Counted from the first letter of the stretch, positions 1 through 14,060 are shown. The stretch is 64,000 bases of DNA from Tillus elongatus (GCA_964006375.1 OZ023269.1:58425968-58489967), one strand, 5' to 3'. Numbers and translations are program-made. The notes: generated by a model from the letters alone, not told the origin.

Positions 1-2225
1 TTAAATTTTTTCATGTATTTTTCAAGAGGAGATTTTTGTGCATACTTTGCATGCCTCCTTCTGCCCCGACAATTGCCGCTAAGGGAGTGGAAAAATCATT
101 TCTTCTAAAATTATTTGTATATTACAGCTTGCCTCTGTAGTTTTACCCCGGCGACGACCCCTCAGACCCCAATGATATTAAATTTTTTCGTGTCTTTTCA
201 AAGAGGAGACATAGGTGAATAAACTGCACCCCCTCCTGTGCCCCGACAATTGCTGCTAAGGGGGTGGAAAAAGCATTGTTTCTAAGAAAATTTGTATCAA
301 AGTTTATTTCTGTTGTTTTTACCCCGACGACAACCCCTCAGACCCCGACAATGTTAAATTTTTTCATGCATTTTTCAAGAGGAGATTTTTGTGAATACTT
401 TGCATGCCTTCCCCTGTCCCGACAATCGCCGCTAAGGGAGTGGAAAAATCATTACTGCTAAAATTATTTGTATATTACAGCTTGCCTCTGTAGTTTTACC
501 CCGGCGACGACCCCTCAGACCCCAATGATGTTAAATTATCTCGTGTCTTTTCAAAGAGGAGACATAGGTGAATAAACTACACCCCGTCCTTGCCCCGACA
601 ATTGCTGCTAAGGGGGTGGAAAAAGCATTGTTTTTAAGAAAATTTGTATCACAGTTTATTTCTATAGCTTTTTACCCCGACGACAACCCCTCAGACCCCG
701 ACAATGTTAAATTTTTTCGTGTCTTTCTAAAGAAGAGAAACAGGTGAATAAACTGCACCCCCTCCGGTGCCCCGACAATTGCTGCTAAGAGGGTGGAAAA
801 AGCATTGTTTCTAAGAAAATTTGTATCACAGTTTACCTCCATAACTTTTTACCCCGGCGACAACCCCTTAGACCACAACGATGTTAAATTTTTGCATGTC
901 TTTTTAAAGAGGCGATTTTTGTGCATACTTTTCATGCCTCCTCCTGCCCCGACAATTGCCGCTAAGGGAGTGGAAAAATCATTACTTCTAAAATTATTTG
1001 TATATTAAAGCTTGCCTCTGTAGTTTTACCCCGGCGACGACCCCTCAGACCCCAATGATGTTAAATTTTCTCGTGTCTTTTCAAAGAGGAGACATAGGTG
1101 AATAAATTGCACCCCCTCCTGTGCCCCGACAATTGCTGCTAAGGGGGTGGAAAAAGCATTGTTTCTAAGAAAATTTGTATCACAGTTTATTTCTATAGCT
1201 TTTTACCCCGACGACAACCCCTCAGACCCCGACAATGTTAAATTTTTTCGTGTCTTTCTAAAGAAGAGAAACAGGTGAATAAACTGCACCCCCTCCCGTG
1301 CCCCGACAATAGCTGCTAAGAGGCTGGAAAAAGCATTGTTTCTAAGAAAATTTGTATCACAGTTTAGTTCTATAATTTTTTACCCCAGCGACAACCCCTC
1401 AGACCACAACGATGTTAAATTTTTTCATGTCTTTTCAAAGAGGAGACCTCAGTGACTGCTTTGCATCCCTTCCCATGTCCCGACAATTGCTGCTAAGGAA
1501 GTGGAAAAAGCGTTACTTCTAAAATTATTTGTATCACCGTACCTCTATAGTTTTACCCCGGCGACAACCCCTTAGACCCCAGCGATGTTAAATTTTTTCA
1601 TGTATTTTTCAAGAGGAGATTTTTGTGAATACTTTGCATGCCTTCCCCTGTCCCGACAATCGCTGCTAAGGGCGTGTCAAAAGCATTACATCTAAAATTA
1701 TTTGTATAGTACAATATGCCTCTATAGTTTTACCCCGGCGGCGACCCCTCAGACCACAACGATGTTAAATTTTTTCGTGTCTTTTCAAAGAGGAGACATA
1801 GGTGAATAAATTGCACCCCCTCCTGAGCCCCGACAATTGCTGCTAAGGGAATGGAAAAAGCATTGTTTCTAAGAAAATTTGTAGCACAGTTTATGTCTAT
1901 AGCTTTTTACCCCGGCGACAACCCCTCAGACCCCGACAATGTTAAATTTTTTCGTGTCTTTCTAAAGAAGAGACACAGGTGAATAAACTGCAACCCCTCC
2001 CGTGCCCCGACAATTGCTGCTAAGAGGGTGGAAAAAGCATTGTTTCTAAGAAAATTTGTATCACAGTTTACCTCCATAACTTTTTACCCTGGCGACAACC
2101 CCTCAGACGCCAACGATGTTAAATTTTGTTGGTGTCTTTTCAAATAGGAGACTTTATTGCATACTTTACATTCTTCCGCGTGTCCCGGCAACTGCTGCTA
2201 AGGGGGTGAAAAAGGCATTAATTAT
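1..2225. repeat. ~177-bp tandem satellite with higher-order structure
   Basis: The block TTAAATTTTTTC(G/A)TG recurs at 1, 178, 354, 531, 707, 884, 1061, 1238, 1414, 1588, 1765, 1942 and 2119, giving spacings of 174-177 bases and about 12.6 monomers. Each monomer carries the G-rich or C-rich landmarks CCCCGACAA, GCTAAGG and ACCCC(G/A)GCGAC. Monomers fall into types: A (GAGATTTTTGTG, GCATGCCT), B (GAGACATAGGTGAATAAA) and C (AAGAAGAGA(A/C)ACAGGTG), with an extra D type at 1414. The order is A-B, A-B-C, A-B-C, D, A-B-C, then a partial unit. Short open frames inside it are by-products of the repeat. The array begins before base 1. Confidence 0.95.
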
Positions 2226-2437
2226 AAAAAAAGGGCACAATTCCGCAGCATTTCGCCACAGTAAACTATCTACACACACATCCACACACATTTAATAGTT
2301 ATCTGTTCGTGTTATTACTATATATGGTAATGAGACTAAATACCTAAGCTAGGTACACATATGCATACGTTTAAGAATTTCTATGGCCAGCCACAAACTG
2401 TCAATCTGGCATCGCTGTTAAGCTAATTCGCAGTTTT

Positions 2438-2737
2438 TATTGCCGGCTGGCTTGGTTACGTTTTTAATTGCCCCTACGTCAGAATTCGTGGCTGGGATTT
2501 TGTGGACAACTTCACACAAACAAGCTAAATATAATTGTTATCATACAAGATACGAGAAAAAATGGTATACGTTAATTATAGGGTGTCTTGAGCTACATCT
2601 TATAAAATTATTTTCAAAATCACAGGCTGGGCTATAAGTCGTTGGTGATACCTAAAAATTTTTTTTTGAACATCCTTGTTATTGCATTTTTGCACTTTTT
2701 TATCGAAATTATGATGCATGTTCGTAATTAAAAAAAT
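2438..2737 (-). repeat. Inverted copy of the '(TA)n family' flank module
   Basis: This stretch (landmarks ATTATAGGGTGTCTTGAGCT, CAGGCTGGGCTATAAGTCGT and TTGCATTTTTGCA) is the reverse complement of sequence at 7037-7210, 7860-7950 and 52254-52440. In each place it lies against the end of a ~300-bp MITE-like unit, so it is probably part of one longer dispersed repeat. No protein is evident. Confidence 0.7.
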
Positions 2738-3033
2738 CTAGACGCAGTAAGTGCGTTTTGGTAACAAATTTTCATTAAATGCTTCAAATTTCAATAACTC
2801 AATTTTTAACCTAAGGTTCTTGACTACGAAACCAGTTTTCTCGGAAACATTTAAAGTTTATTTTCGGAAAATTTTTGTACATTTTCAAGTTATTTTGATA
2901 AAATTTGGTACATTGTTTCTACTATATAGGTTATACCGGTAACCAAATTGATGCCTGCTTGCATTCAAGAGACATATTTGCTATTAAAAACATGTTAATG
3001 GAAATTCACTTCCATAACGCAATTGCTGCGTCC

Positions 3034-3037
<4 letters not shown>
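2738..3037. mobile_element. ~300-bp MITE-like element with ~35-bp terminal inverted repeats
   Basis: The left end reads TAGACGCAGTAAGTGCGTTT and the right end is its imperfect inverse, ending AATTGCTGCGTCCAGA. The interior (TTTAAAGTTTATTTTCGG, then GGTACATTGTTTCTACTA, then GATGCCTGCTT) is shared with 4715-4890, 6742-7036 and 51945-52253. It is non-coding and non-autonomous, and the superfamily is not assigned. It abuts a (TA)n tract on its right. Confidence 0.75.

Positions 3038-3123
<86 letters not shown>
3038..3123. repeat. (TA)n microsatellite
   Basis: About 84 bases of nearly pure TA directly follow the MITE-like element. Confidence 0.97.
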
Positions 3124-3127
<4 letters not shown>

Positions 3128-3489
3128 GTCTTGAAAATTTACAACAAAAAAACTATTTTTTACAGTAGAAAAGTGCTGTTCTAGGAGTTACGAAAAAATG
3201 TTATAAAAAAAAAGTATGATCGGAAAAAAAACAGTGGGAATACACAATTTTATTTCGTGTAATTTAATATCATTCACACTCCTCATTGAAAATATTAAAA
3301 AATGCCGTTAAAAAGAGTTGTTTAAAATAACAAATTGAACACGATTGCTTCCTTTTTATCCTTCTATTAGACATTTAGATAATCAAATAAATGAGAACAT
3401 TAAAATAAGAAAATATAAACATCAAAAAATACATTGATTTCAACACTAACATAACAATACTAACATCAACTGAAAAAATCATTTATTCA

Positions 3490-4400
3490 ATAAGTTCGTC
3501 GCCTTTATTCGCACATTATTTATTTTTTTCCGAAATGCAGCAAAAGTTGCTCTAATCTCCCAGGGAAAGTAGAATTTATCGCATTTCTAATGCGATTTTC
3601 AATACTTTACGTAATTTGGAAGCTTGGTTGGCCCCAAAAATAAAAATCGATGATTGTTAGGTCCGGAGACCTAGGCGGCCACAAAGTGAGATCAGTATTC
3701 GCTATCCATTTATTTGAAAATTCTCATTCAGCCATTCACATACCCGAAATGTCGAGTGGGCAGAGCAACCGTCATGTTGCAAATATGAAGAAATATTGGT
3801 TCGTATGGTAGTTCGTCCACAAACTGATTCAAAATATTTAAGCAAGAATGTTGATTAAGTTTTCACCAATAAAATATGGCCCAATTACACCACAATCAAA
3901 GGAAATGGCACACAAAACATTAAGGTTTTTGAAATACTGCCGCCGAGAGTTTATTACATAATTTGGATTATTTTCAGACCAATATCGACAATTATGTGTA
4001 AAGGCCGATTCATCTGAGAAAATAATATTTGATAGAAATTTCGATCCTCTAGAAATTTCTCACTTAAAGTTAGGCAACATTCCAACCTTCGGGATTCATC
4101 CCCTTTCTCTGACGTGTGGCGAAATCTAACTTTATATGGCTTTACCTTCTTTGCTTATAAATGCGTTGCAAATGTGATTTGCTAATACGAGTCTCCTCGT
4201 ATCGTTTTCTTAGTGGCAACTTGGCCTTTTCGCGTAATGAATCCATTGCTACCACAGTAGGTACCTACATCATCTCCATCAAAGTTCTTTTTCTTTTTTG
4301 GTATATTATGTACAGTACAATTAGTGACAATTTTTTTAACCAGTCTGGATACTGTAGATTGGACCACAATTGTGTTCGGAAACTTCATATCAAATGGTCT
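3490..4400 (-). pseudogene. Decayed Tc1/mariner-type transposase
   Basis: Read on the minus strand, the fragments appear in family order. An N-terminal helix-turn-helix-like part (TVSRLVKKIVTNCTV) lies near 4340-4380. FSDESAFTHNCRYWSENNP lies near 3970-4030 and IGPYFIGENL near 3880. QHDGCSAHSTFRVCEWLNEN lies near 3730-3790 and WPPRSPDLTIIDFYFWG near 3620-3690. The aspartates of SDES, QHDG and SPDL sit where this DDE/D family keeps its catalytic residues. Stops and frame changes between the blocks show that it is dead. Terminal inverted repeats were not located. Identification rests on motif order and is strong; the subfamily is not determined. Confidence 0.88.
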
Positions 4401-4714
4401 TATAACCTCTAAAATAGATCATTCACCAATTCCGTAACACTGAATTAGGTAGATCCGTTCTGGTATAGTAAACATAACTTTTTCATATTTCACGTTAAGT
4501 TCGGGTTAGTTTTAGGGACAGCTATGACAATAATTACAATTAACTATTTTTGACTACTGTAAAAACATTATTTTATTTGTTTTTCATCAATGGCATACTA
4601 TTTGTTTTCAGAATTTGAAAATATCAAAGTAGGCTTAGGATTCTAAATTTTGTATTCCTACTCAGTTTGTCTTTTCGATCATCTTCCTTTAATAACATTT
4701 TTTCGTATCTTCAA

Positions 4715-4890
4715 TTTTTTTAAAGTTTATTTTCGGAATATTTTTGGACTTTTTCAAACAGTAAAGTTATTTCGCTGAAATATGGTACATTGTTTCTACT
4801 AGATAGGTTATATTGGTAACCAAATTTGATGCCTGCTTTCTTTAAAAAAAGACGTATTTGCTATTAAAAACATTTTTATGAAAATTGAAT
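4715..4890 (+). mobile_element. Truncated copy of the ~300-bp MITE-like family
   Basis: It shares TTTAAAGTTTATTTTCGGAA, GGTACATTGTTTCTACTAGA and TGATGCCTGCTTTC with 2820-3000 but lacks both GACGCAG-type ends. Confidence 0.75.
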
Positions 4891-6740
4891 TATGAATGTT
4901 TCCTCCGGATAGCATAGCCTTACTTACTGTCTTACTGTTCTAATTTTCCAATTTTTCATGGGATAATGTTTTAACAGAAGATTGTAGAACAGCCAGACCA
5001 TAAAATGCCCTCTGCCCTCACAGCCCTGTAGATGTTACATGTTATACTGTTACTACATGATCGAATTGCAGCAGGTGAAACGGAGAAGTAGAGGTTCGGC
5101 GGTAACTGCTGGCATTCAACAGTAGTGATTTTCCGCTCGGCTTTTTGTTGTAGTTTACCTTATTTGTAAGTCAAAAGTTTGAAATGAAAGGAGTGCTACC
5201 TCTTAGTCTTGTTTTGGACATTAACAAGGCGCGTGTTCTCAACCACTGTTGCTCAAAAATTAAATATAAATTTATATAGTAATCAAATGAGACAGTTGCC
5301 TCCGGGCCAAGAACTCTCTCACACACACACACATATAATAATCAATGTTTAGAGTTTGGGTAAAATATGAAATTATTTGGTAAGTGTCTTATCAGATAGT
5401 ATCTCCGGACGGAGATGTTCGATTTGTATCAAAACGTTTTAATAATATAAATAAAAGTGTTTAGAACATTATTTAAAAGTAATTTACTCTGGGGCTTTAA
5501 TGTTATTTAAATAGTTTTATTAAACAATTTTAGAATGTATACTGTTGCTGAATCTAAAAAATTCTTGAAAATCATATAATACCAATGATATGTTGTGAAA
5601 GCTTTTACCTACACTTCAATGTATTAAGGATCTTGATCAAAAATGTATCGAAACCAAACTTGGTGTAGAGAACACCAGAACCAAGTTGTGATCGATCACT
5701 TCGCACGGCAAAAGGATAGGAGAATGGATTTCACATTATACATGTTAAGTAAGCGAATTTGATACAGGATTTTATTACTTTGTATCCATTTCCACATGAG
5801 CTCTGTTGATATGCTTTGCTTACATATGAATGCGATACGTTCATATATTTTTACAGATATCAAAGTTTGCCTTTTTTCACCAAAGTTCTCAAAGCCGCAC
5901 CTCTCGCAACCCTTCACCCAAAAGTTAATATGCTTCCCCTCCTCTCTCTGAGAGAATGTTACACAGTCAGTACTGATCCTTTGTAAGTAAAAGGAAAGCC
6001 AGAAGCCAGTGTTTCTTATACCTATTGCCAATTTTTATAACCCTGGTTCATGGGATTGTGTGTCTGATTTAAGTAAAAACAACGTATTGCTGTGTTTTAT
6101 AGATAGATGGCGCTACTGGCGGACATTTTTCTTTGCCTTTGAACGAATAATAATGAAAAACTGGGTTTCTGCATGTAAACATTTTATCTCCATAAATATA
6201 AATTCGTAAAATAGATTGTAGACAAAAAAATAATTATTAATATTAGAGCCGGCCTCTACAAGTAAACGAATATATTTATAACAATCGAGTAGGTGACCAA
6301 ATACTTGTGGGCGAAAAATTAACAATTTAAAAAATTAAGAATCGTTAATTGCAGAGAGATTAAGATCATTTGCTTAGAAAAATTAAACCAGCGAAATACA
6401 CTTAATCCCCATATGATGGATGATACTGGTTATAGTCTAATCTACCTTAAACTAGAATTGTACACTAGTTTTTGGAACAAAAATATGCAGGGTTGTGGCA
6501 CCAACATCACCTTATACTCACATACCAGTTGCTGACCACTTCTGTTTATAAAAGCTAGAATAAGATAGCGAATGCACCAATCAGCAATCTGTTATGGCAA
6601 ATTTGAACCAATAGCATCCTACTATGCACTGTATAAGGTATTTCGCAATTGAGTTTTAGGTAGAGTGTGTTAATACAATAAATAAGTTAATTTATTTTAG
6701 AAATCTGCCTACATTTTCATCACAAATCAGCTAATAAAAA
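4891..6740. other. No recognisable gene or repeat
   Basis: AT-rich unique-looking sequence. There is a short CA run at 5316-5332. Open frames here (for example on the minus strand at 5696-6031) have no recognisable motif and no support from duplication. Confidence 0.5.
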
Positions 6741-6741
6741 G

Positions 6742-7036
6742 TCTCGACGTAGCAAGTGCGTTATGGAATTGAAGTTTCATGAAAATGTTTTTAATAGCAA
6801 ATATGTCTTTTTTAATGCAAGCAGGCATGAAATTTGGTTACCGGCATAACCTATGTAGTAGAAACAATGTATAAAATTTTATCAACTAACTTAATTGTTT
6901 GAAAATATACATAAATTTCCCAAAATAATCTTAAAATGTTTTCGAGAAAACTGGTTTCCTAGCAAATTGAGTTATTGAAATTTGAAGCATTTAATGAAAA
7001 TTCGCTACCAAAACGCCCTTATTACGTCTCGATGTT
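6742..7036. mobile_element. ~300-bp MITE-like element, second complete copy
   Basis: It begins CTCGACGTAGCAAGTGCGTT and ends with the inverse-type sequence AACGCCCTTATTACGTCTCGA. The interior is inverted relative to 2738-3037. It is followed by the same flank module seen at 52254, including TATATTTCGATG(A/G)AAAATGC. Confidence 0.75.
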
Positions 7037-7985
7037 TTCGTACAAACATGCGTTATATTTCGATGAAAAATGCAAAAATGCAATAATATAGGCATGTTCG
7101 AAAAAAAATAATTGCATCACCAACCATATGGGCCAACCTGTGATTGTCAAAATAATTTTATGAGATGCAACTCAAGACACCCTATAATTAACGTATACAA
7201 CCTTTTCTCGTGTGTTGTATAATAACTAATATATTGAGCTTTTTCGTAGAAATATGTCACCCAGTATATATGTAAACAAATAAAAACTGTTACTAATCCC
7301 GGATATGGGTTCTAGGGGGCCTACTTTGCACTCGCTTGAAGAAATATTTTCAATATTCAAGAGTCGCGGGGTCCTCAGTATGGAATTTTTTTCAACGGAA
7401 ATTCCGTAAAAACTATAGACCATTAAACCATAAACTTAACTAAAACTACTGCCAAAACACCAGAGAAAGGGTCTATTTTAAATGAATTTTCTGAAAATAT
7501 TTTAGTGAAATGAAGGACAATGACGTTGAAGCTGAAACTTACGGGTTTGTAAAACACATGTCTTGCGTCATTTTTATACATAACCCGTATTCGTTTCAGG
7601 TTCTTTGCCTAAATGTTGACACTTTTAACGTTTCAAATCGCGACTTTGACGTTTTGAGGAAAACCTGAATATTTTTTTCTTTCAATGTCTATAACGTTTT
7701 TGTCTTTTTACTTGCAGACCTAAATTTTGGTAACTAGTTTACTTTTTAGCAAATTTTTATTAACAAAAATTCGCTAATATTATGATACAAACCCGCCTAC
7801 GATTGATTCCTGACTAACGAACTTATCCAAGCCACGAAAATTAACTAAAAAGACAATTTGTACTACCAACGACTTATGGGCCAGCCTGTGATTGATGAAA
7901 TGATTTTATAAGATGCAGCTCAAGAGACCCTATATTTTTTCTACGAAAATTCTCTGAAAATTATAGAGTATTAAACCATACTAGT
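7037..7985 (+). repeat. Modules of the long (TA)n-associated repeat family
   Basis: It contains the flank module (7037-7210), a weathered 3' module (7262-7400, with CCCGGATATGGGTTCTAGGG) and the ACTACTGCCAAA module (7438-7740). A second flank-module copy lies at 7860-7950. The same modules recur at 24155-24470 and 52254-52830. No protein is recognisable. Confidence 0.7.
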
Positions 7986-8222
7986 GGACCTGTGCAGTGG
8001 TTGAAATTAGACCGTAATTCATTTAATTTTTAAGTTTATTGATGTTCTTTTGTCATAAGTATACCTCTATAATGTCAGTTTGACCGCAGACTTTTATGTC
8101 TTCCCCTTATGAGATGGCGAATTGTTAATAGAAACAGACGCCATAAATAAAGAAGAAGAAAAATACTTTGAAGTGTTTGACATTTCACGTATTAATTAAC
8201 GGTCAAGAACGGGGGAATCCGA

Positions 8223-8234
8223 CTGTCTAATTAA
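8223..8234 (+). other. 12-bp direct repeat, left copy (possible target-site duplication)
   Basis: TGTCTAATTAAA occurs here and again at 23668-23679. The two copies lie immediately outside the two arms of the 8.2-23.7 kb inverted repeat. It may be a target-site duplication or may be coincidence. Confidence 0.5.
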
Positions 8235-8238
8235 ATGT

Positions 8239-8826
8239 AAGGCTAGATGCACTCTCACCACAATTAGAACCGTAGACCGGTTTCACTCTAATTAGACTTC
8301 GTCAGTACGGCATACTACTTGCAGCGAAAATACACCTATAAAGTAATACGGCAATGGTAACCAGCCTTCCAACACTAAGTGAAATATAAGACACGAAGCA
8401 CGTGACCCCACCTCGTTGCGGAACCAAGTAGTATGTTGTCGCGGCAGCTCCAAATAACACAAAGTGTTAAAAAATAGAGACCGTATACAACGAACTAACA
8501 ATTTAGTAAATTGTCAGCCCTGGGCCATTTCTACCCTAATATAGGGACAAAGTATGTAAGGCTAGATGCATTCTCACCACAATTAGAGCCGTAGACCGGT
8601 TTCGCTCTAATTAGAGCTGGTCAGTACGGCATACTAATTGCAACGAAAATACATTTATAAAGTAATACGGCTATGGTAGCCAGCCTTCCAACACTGAGAT
8701 ATAAGACACGAAGCACGTGCCGCCACCTCGTTGCGAAACCAAGTAGCATGTTGTCACGGCAGCTCCAAATAACACAAAGTGTTAAAGCATAGAGACTGTA
8801 TACAATCAACTAGCAATAGCCGTAAG
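8239..8826 (+). repeat. Tandem ~318-bp units at the outer end of the left arm
   Basis: GTAAGGCTAGATGCA/T recurs at 8239 and 8557. Each unit carries ACCGTAGACCGGTTTC, GAAGCACGTG and AACACAAAGTGTTAAA. Inverted copies lie at 14573-14870 (one unit) and 22936, 23242 and 23562 (three units, the last cut off). Confidence 0.88.
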
Positions 8827-9144
8827 TAGAAAGGAGGCACCTGCCGCCATCTTGGATAATTATAAACCCATTACTTACTCTTTAATGACGTCATTAATTA
8901 CTCATTAACGACTATGTGGAGGTCATTAACCTTGGATGATTATCGCAATTTTAATGATCTATGACGTCATTAATTAGTTTCTAATTGTTGTAATATCTCT
9001 TTAAAATTTGTTTTGGAAATTTTTAAGTTACCATTATGTTAATCGTCAGTTGGTAACGAGATATAAATGTATCTTTTTTCATTTTCAGTATTGGAAATTT
9101 TTTAATTGTTCGGTAACGCGATATAAATGTATCTCGATATACAT

Positions 9145-10243
<1,099 letters not shown>

Positions 10244-10479
10244 CAAGAATTAAATCTTTCAACGGGCTCAGTCTTTATTTTTTGTTGACTAAGCAGGCAC
10301 TATAACGTAGTTTAATTAAAATCGTATCATTTTATTTAATTGAGGGAAGTCTTGGTGTTTTAATTATTTTGGAATTTTTAACTTTGTGTCGTCAGATTTT
10401 TCTATAAACAAGTCAGGCTAGTTAAATAAATATAATATCTTGTATAAGTCAAATGTTCCGTGTAATTTTATAATATTTA

Positions 10480-10652
10480 TACAGGGTGTCCCAACTCTAT
10501 TAAAATAGTCAACATCTTGACCCCAGTACAGAATAAAAAATGTTCTTGGTTTAAAAAACTGCTTTCCGTGCAAATGTGTTTTTATATACAGGTTATCTTA
10601 ACAGTAGAAATTTTTGTATAAAATGTATTCTTCAAATGAGACACCCTGTATA
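10480..10652 (+). mobile_element. Short MITE with ATACAGGGTGTC ends
   Basis: It starts ATACAGGGTGTC and ends GACACCCTGTAT, flanked by TA. It is non-coding. Other copies lie at 22188-22362 (right arm) and 12085-12170 (partial). Another partial copy is at 14873-15036, and a diverged relative follows at 10660-10805. The ends and TA target fit a Tc1/mariner-type MITE. Confidence 0.75.
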
Positions 10653-11199
10653 TTTTCTTATATTTGAATATACATACTGAAAAATTTAATGCAGAATGTT
10701 TTTGGTTTGAGAACTGCTTTCAGTGCAAATGTGTTTTATATACATGATCTCTTAAAAGTAGACATTCTTGTATCCAATATATTTTTTCAGACGAGACACT
10801 GTATTTTTCACTTCTCCATCTAACCCTATAAAAGACGTATAATAGTTTTGGCACCTAATGCTAGCCGTTTCCGTAATAATTAACAATAACAATAACAGTC
10901 ACTTCGGTACGCAAGTATTGTATGGTAGTAGTTCCATCTGTAACAGTTAAATAATTTCTAGTCAAAAATTGTTTCTAGTTACTATGCCTTCAGTTTTTTG
11001 GTCCTGACGAATACGTTGATATGTTACTTACCTAATGCTGAGTGTAGGAAAAATATTAACATGCACAAAGGTTATAACTTTCGTTTAAAATTTGTTTTTA
11101 AATTATGTTCAGCTTACATTCACGTTTTATTGTAAAATAAAATTTTAATAAAATTTAAATTGTTTTTGATTAATTTGGAAACGATATATTTAGTGTAAA

Positions 11200-11550
11200 A
11201 TCCTCACAGTATTAGCATCGGCTTTCCGAATATCGTGAATTGGAGCAAACAGATTTTAAAATTATCTGAATGAACAGACTATATGTGTTTATAATAATAG
11301 AAATGGTAATGTTGATTATGTTGAAGGTGTTTTCGGTGAAGGTAAACTTAAAAGTAAAAATATTAGTTGCATTCAATGTAAGCCAGATTTTAGAGTTGTT
11401 AAGTGTTTCATGCAAAGTGAGAGGCATAAACTTAAACTAAAAAATTCACTATCAGTCAATTTTTATACTTTAAAGAAAATAATAACCAGAATTAACCTTA
11501 AATTTTTACAATTTACAAAGAGAAGGCGTTTTCCTGATTCATAGGATCCT
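11200..11550 (+). pseudogene. Unidentified coding-like fragment in the left arm
   Basis: On the plus strand a frame free of stops for about 85 codons contains VEGVFGEGKLKSKNISCIQC, CFMQSERHKLKLKNS and KFLQFTKRRRFPDS before a stop near 11542. The copy in the right arm (minus strand, 21365-21570) keeps the same reading but lacks 43 bases. A third related piece lies at 13055-13261 on the minus strand, with KRHKFKLKKSQSVNFYTL. I do not recognise the protein. It may be a relic of the foldback element's own gene or of a captured gene. Confidence 0.35.
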
Positions 11551-11754
11551 GGACACTCCATTTAAATACATGTACATTTTCTAGTCTAGTATGGACAGTC
11601 AAGTCTATCTCTGGACATTTAAGTCAACTCTGGACAGAATTATAACGGTGTTTAAATGCAAATAGATTGAATTATTTTGCGGGGAGTCAGGTATGGACAA
11701 GGTATTATTAATAATAAAAAACAGTGGTAAAATATAAAAATATAATATATTTAC

Positions 11755-12085
11755 TCATGTGTACACTACAACAAGTTCAAAAGTGGCTCTCTTTGCAATT
11801 CTGCTTTTTAAATCATTATCTGATGTTGGAGCAAGTATACTTAAAAATCCACCTTTTTCAGGTTTTTCGCGCTGCCGGGTATATCAGAAAGCTATTTCAG
11901 ATTCAAAAGCTAATATATCTATACTTTTCTTTAAAAATTTAAATGCTGGACCGTATTTGTAACCTTTATCTAGAAAATATTTTTTCAGTTATAAAATATG
12001 TATCGCTTAAGTTTTCAAATATTGTGTAGAAGTTATGTGTTTGTGGGGTAGTTGTTCACTGATTTCATGAATGTTTGAAAGCAGT
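11755..12085 (-). pseudogene. Unidentified coding-like fragment, left-arm copy
   Basis: This is the reverse-strand counterpart of 20770-21111. The conserved reading contains KYGPAFKF, YTRQREK and GGFLSILAP, interrupted by stops. The protein family is not recognised. Confidence 0.3.
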
Positions 12086-12090
12086 TTTTT

Positions 12091-14060
12091 AAACCAAGAA
12101 CATTTTTTATTCTGTACTGGGGTCAAGATGTTGACTATTTTAATAGAGTTGGGACACCCTGTATATATTATAAAATTACACGGAACATTTGACTTATAGG
12201 TTACTTTTTTGAAGCTTTATGTATAAAAAAGCACATACCCACACAAAAATAAATGTCTTTCGTTAAATGGGCAAACTGATTTTTAATTGATTCCTCTTTC
12301 TTGAAAACTTTTCCTTCTAACCAAATTTATCAAACAAAAAACTTTACCTATATTTAAAATAGTTACAATAATGTAATAAGTTAATTTGTATAAAAATGTT
12401 TGTTATATAGAATCTGCTTCTTTTGCTGTTATTGTTAGCTGATTATATTATTATTATTATTCCTATGGTTATTATTGTTATAAGTTGATTTTATTTTGAC
12501 GCTAGATATATAAATACATCACACAGAAATTTTAGAAACGTTATTTCTCATTTTAGTTTTTTAGTTTTTTTTATGAAAATACTGTAGTGTGGCAACGGAT
12601 TTTTATTTACAGTTGTAATTAATGCTTATAAATAAGTTCAATTTTCTTCTGTTTGACGATGCCTTGAAAAGGTAACACCGATTACAGAGAGAAAACAATC
12701 AATTTCGAAGCCAGAGAAGTAGTCTCTACATTTGCATTGAGTAACAAATTGCCAAAACATATCAGCAGACCACCATGTAGTGTAGTGTTCACATGACTGC
12801 AATATATATAAAATAAAATGGAACCCGATGTTTTTCAACAGTTTTAATCGTAATAAAGTACATCACGTATAAACAATATTTACAGTTGAACACAATAACA
12901 ACTAACGGAATTTAAATCGTTACTATTAGGTACTTAATACACAGAAGTAAAATGTAAATACTAAAGAAAATTTATATTACTACTACTGCTACCTAATACA
13001 CTGATTTAAAGTAAACATGAAAGAGTGAATAACATAAATAAATATACATATGATTTATAATTTAAACCGATAAGGAATTATGCCATATGAATCAGGAAAA
13101 CGTCTTCTCTTTGTAAATTGTAAAAATGTAAGGTTAATTGTGGTTATTATTTTGTTTAAAGTATAAAAATTGACTGATTGTGATTTTTTTAGTTTAAACT
13201 TATGCCTTTTGACTTTGCATGAAACACTCAACTCTAAAATCTCGCCTACATTGAATGCCATAAATCATTTAATTTCAAACATGCCTGGAAGAGTTATCGA
13301 ATGCGTAATGCATAAGACACCTCGGCGGACCCCCTCACTAATAAATACCTTTGTTATTTTTTTTGAATATTTTAATGTGAAATAGTAATCGTGTTTAGGC
13401 TTGACTGAACACACACTATGTATGATTTCATTAAATTCAATGTTCTTCAGTCTGACGATACCGCAAAACGGAACACCGATTCCAGAGAAAAAAACAAGTA
13501 ATTTTGAAGCCAGAGAAGAAGTCTCTACATCTGCATGGAGTAACAAATTGCCAAGGAAAATCATTGCATATTTATTTCTGTCTATATATCTGTGAGGAGA
13601 AGTCAGCTATAAGAAATCAAGCTATTAAAAAACTCATTCATTTAAAATAAACAAAAAATTTTTAACAATAAACTTTCTAATAAAAATAAGATAAAGAAAA
13701 GTAGGACTTTGAACTATAGAATAACAACACCCTGAAATAGAGCTAGTTGAGGCATAGAGATCATAAAAAAGGAATAAATAAGCTAAAAGAGTACCCATTT
13801 TTTATATATACTAATATTCATACACATTTAATTGATATAGGTCATAGTTAAGGTGAGACATTTAATATACCAAACGTCGGGAACTATATTCTCCGACAAG
13901 AGGTTAAAATAACCAGATTTACGTACCTTTATTGTCAACACACTTAACAAATAACAGACAATAAATAAAGAAAAAGTATAATTTCATACCTTTATTTACA
14001 TATTTGTACAAACTACATAACATCAAACATAATACACTAAGTTACATACAACATACACAG
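12091..14060. other. Spacer inside the inverted repeat, left of the LINE
   Basis: AT-rich sequence. It holds a partial MITE at 12085-12170 and a duplicated exon-like piece at about 12650-12780 and 13440-13565. Both copies of that piece read NFEARE(V/E)VST on the plus strand. A relative of the right-flank sequence 20510-20740 lies at 13055-13280. Nothing else is recognisable, and no gene is called. Confidence 0.5.

Noticed and set aside
1..2225. CRISPR-like array
   Set aside because: The spacing is regular but there are no short repeats with unique spacers. Whole monomers are similar, and the genome is eukaryotic.
4161..4412. 83-residue plus-strand frame near 4161-4412
   Set aside because: Antisense to the N-terminal part of the mariner transposase on the minus strand.
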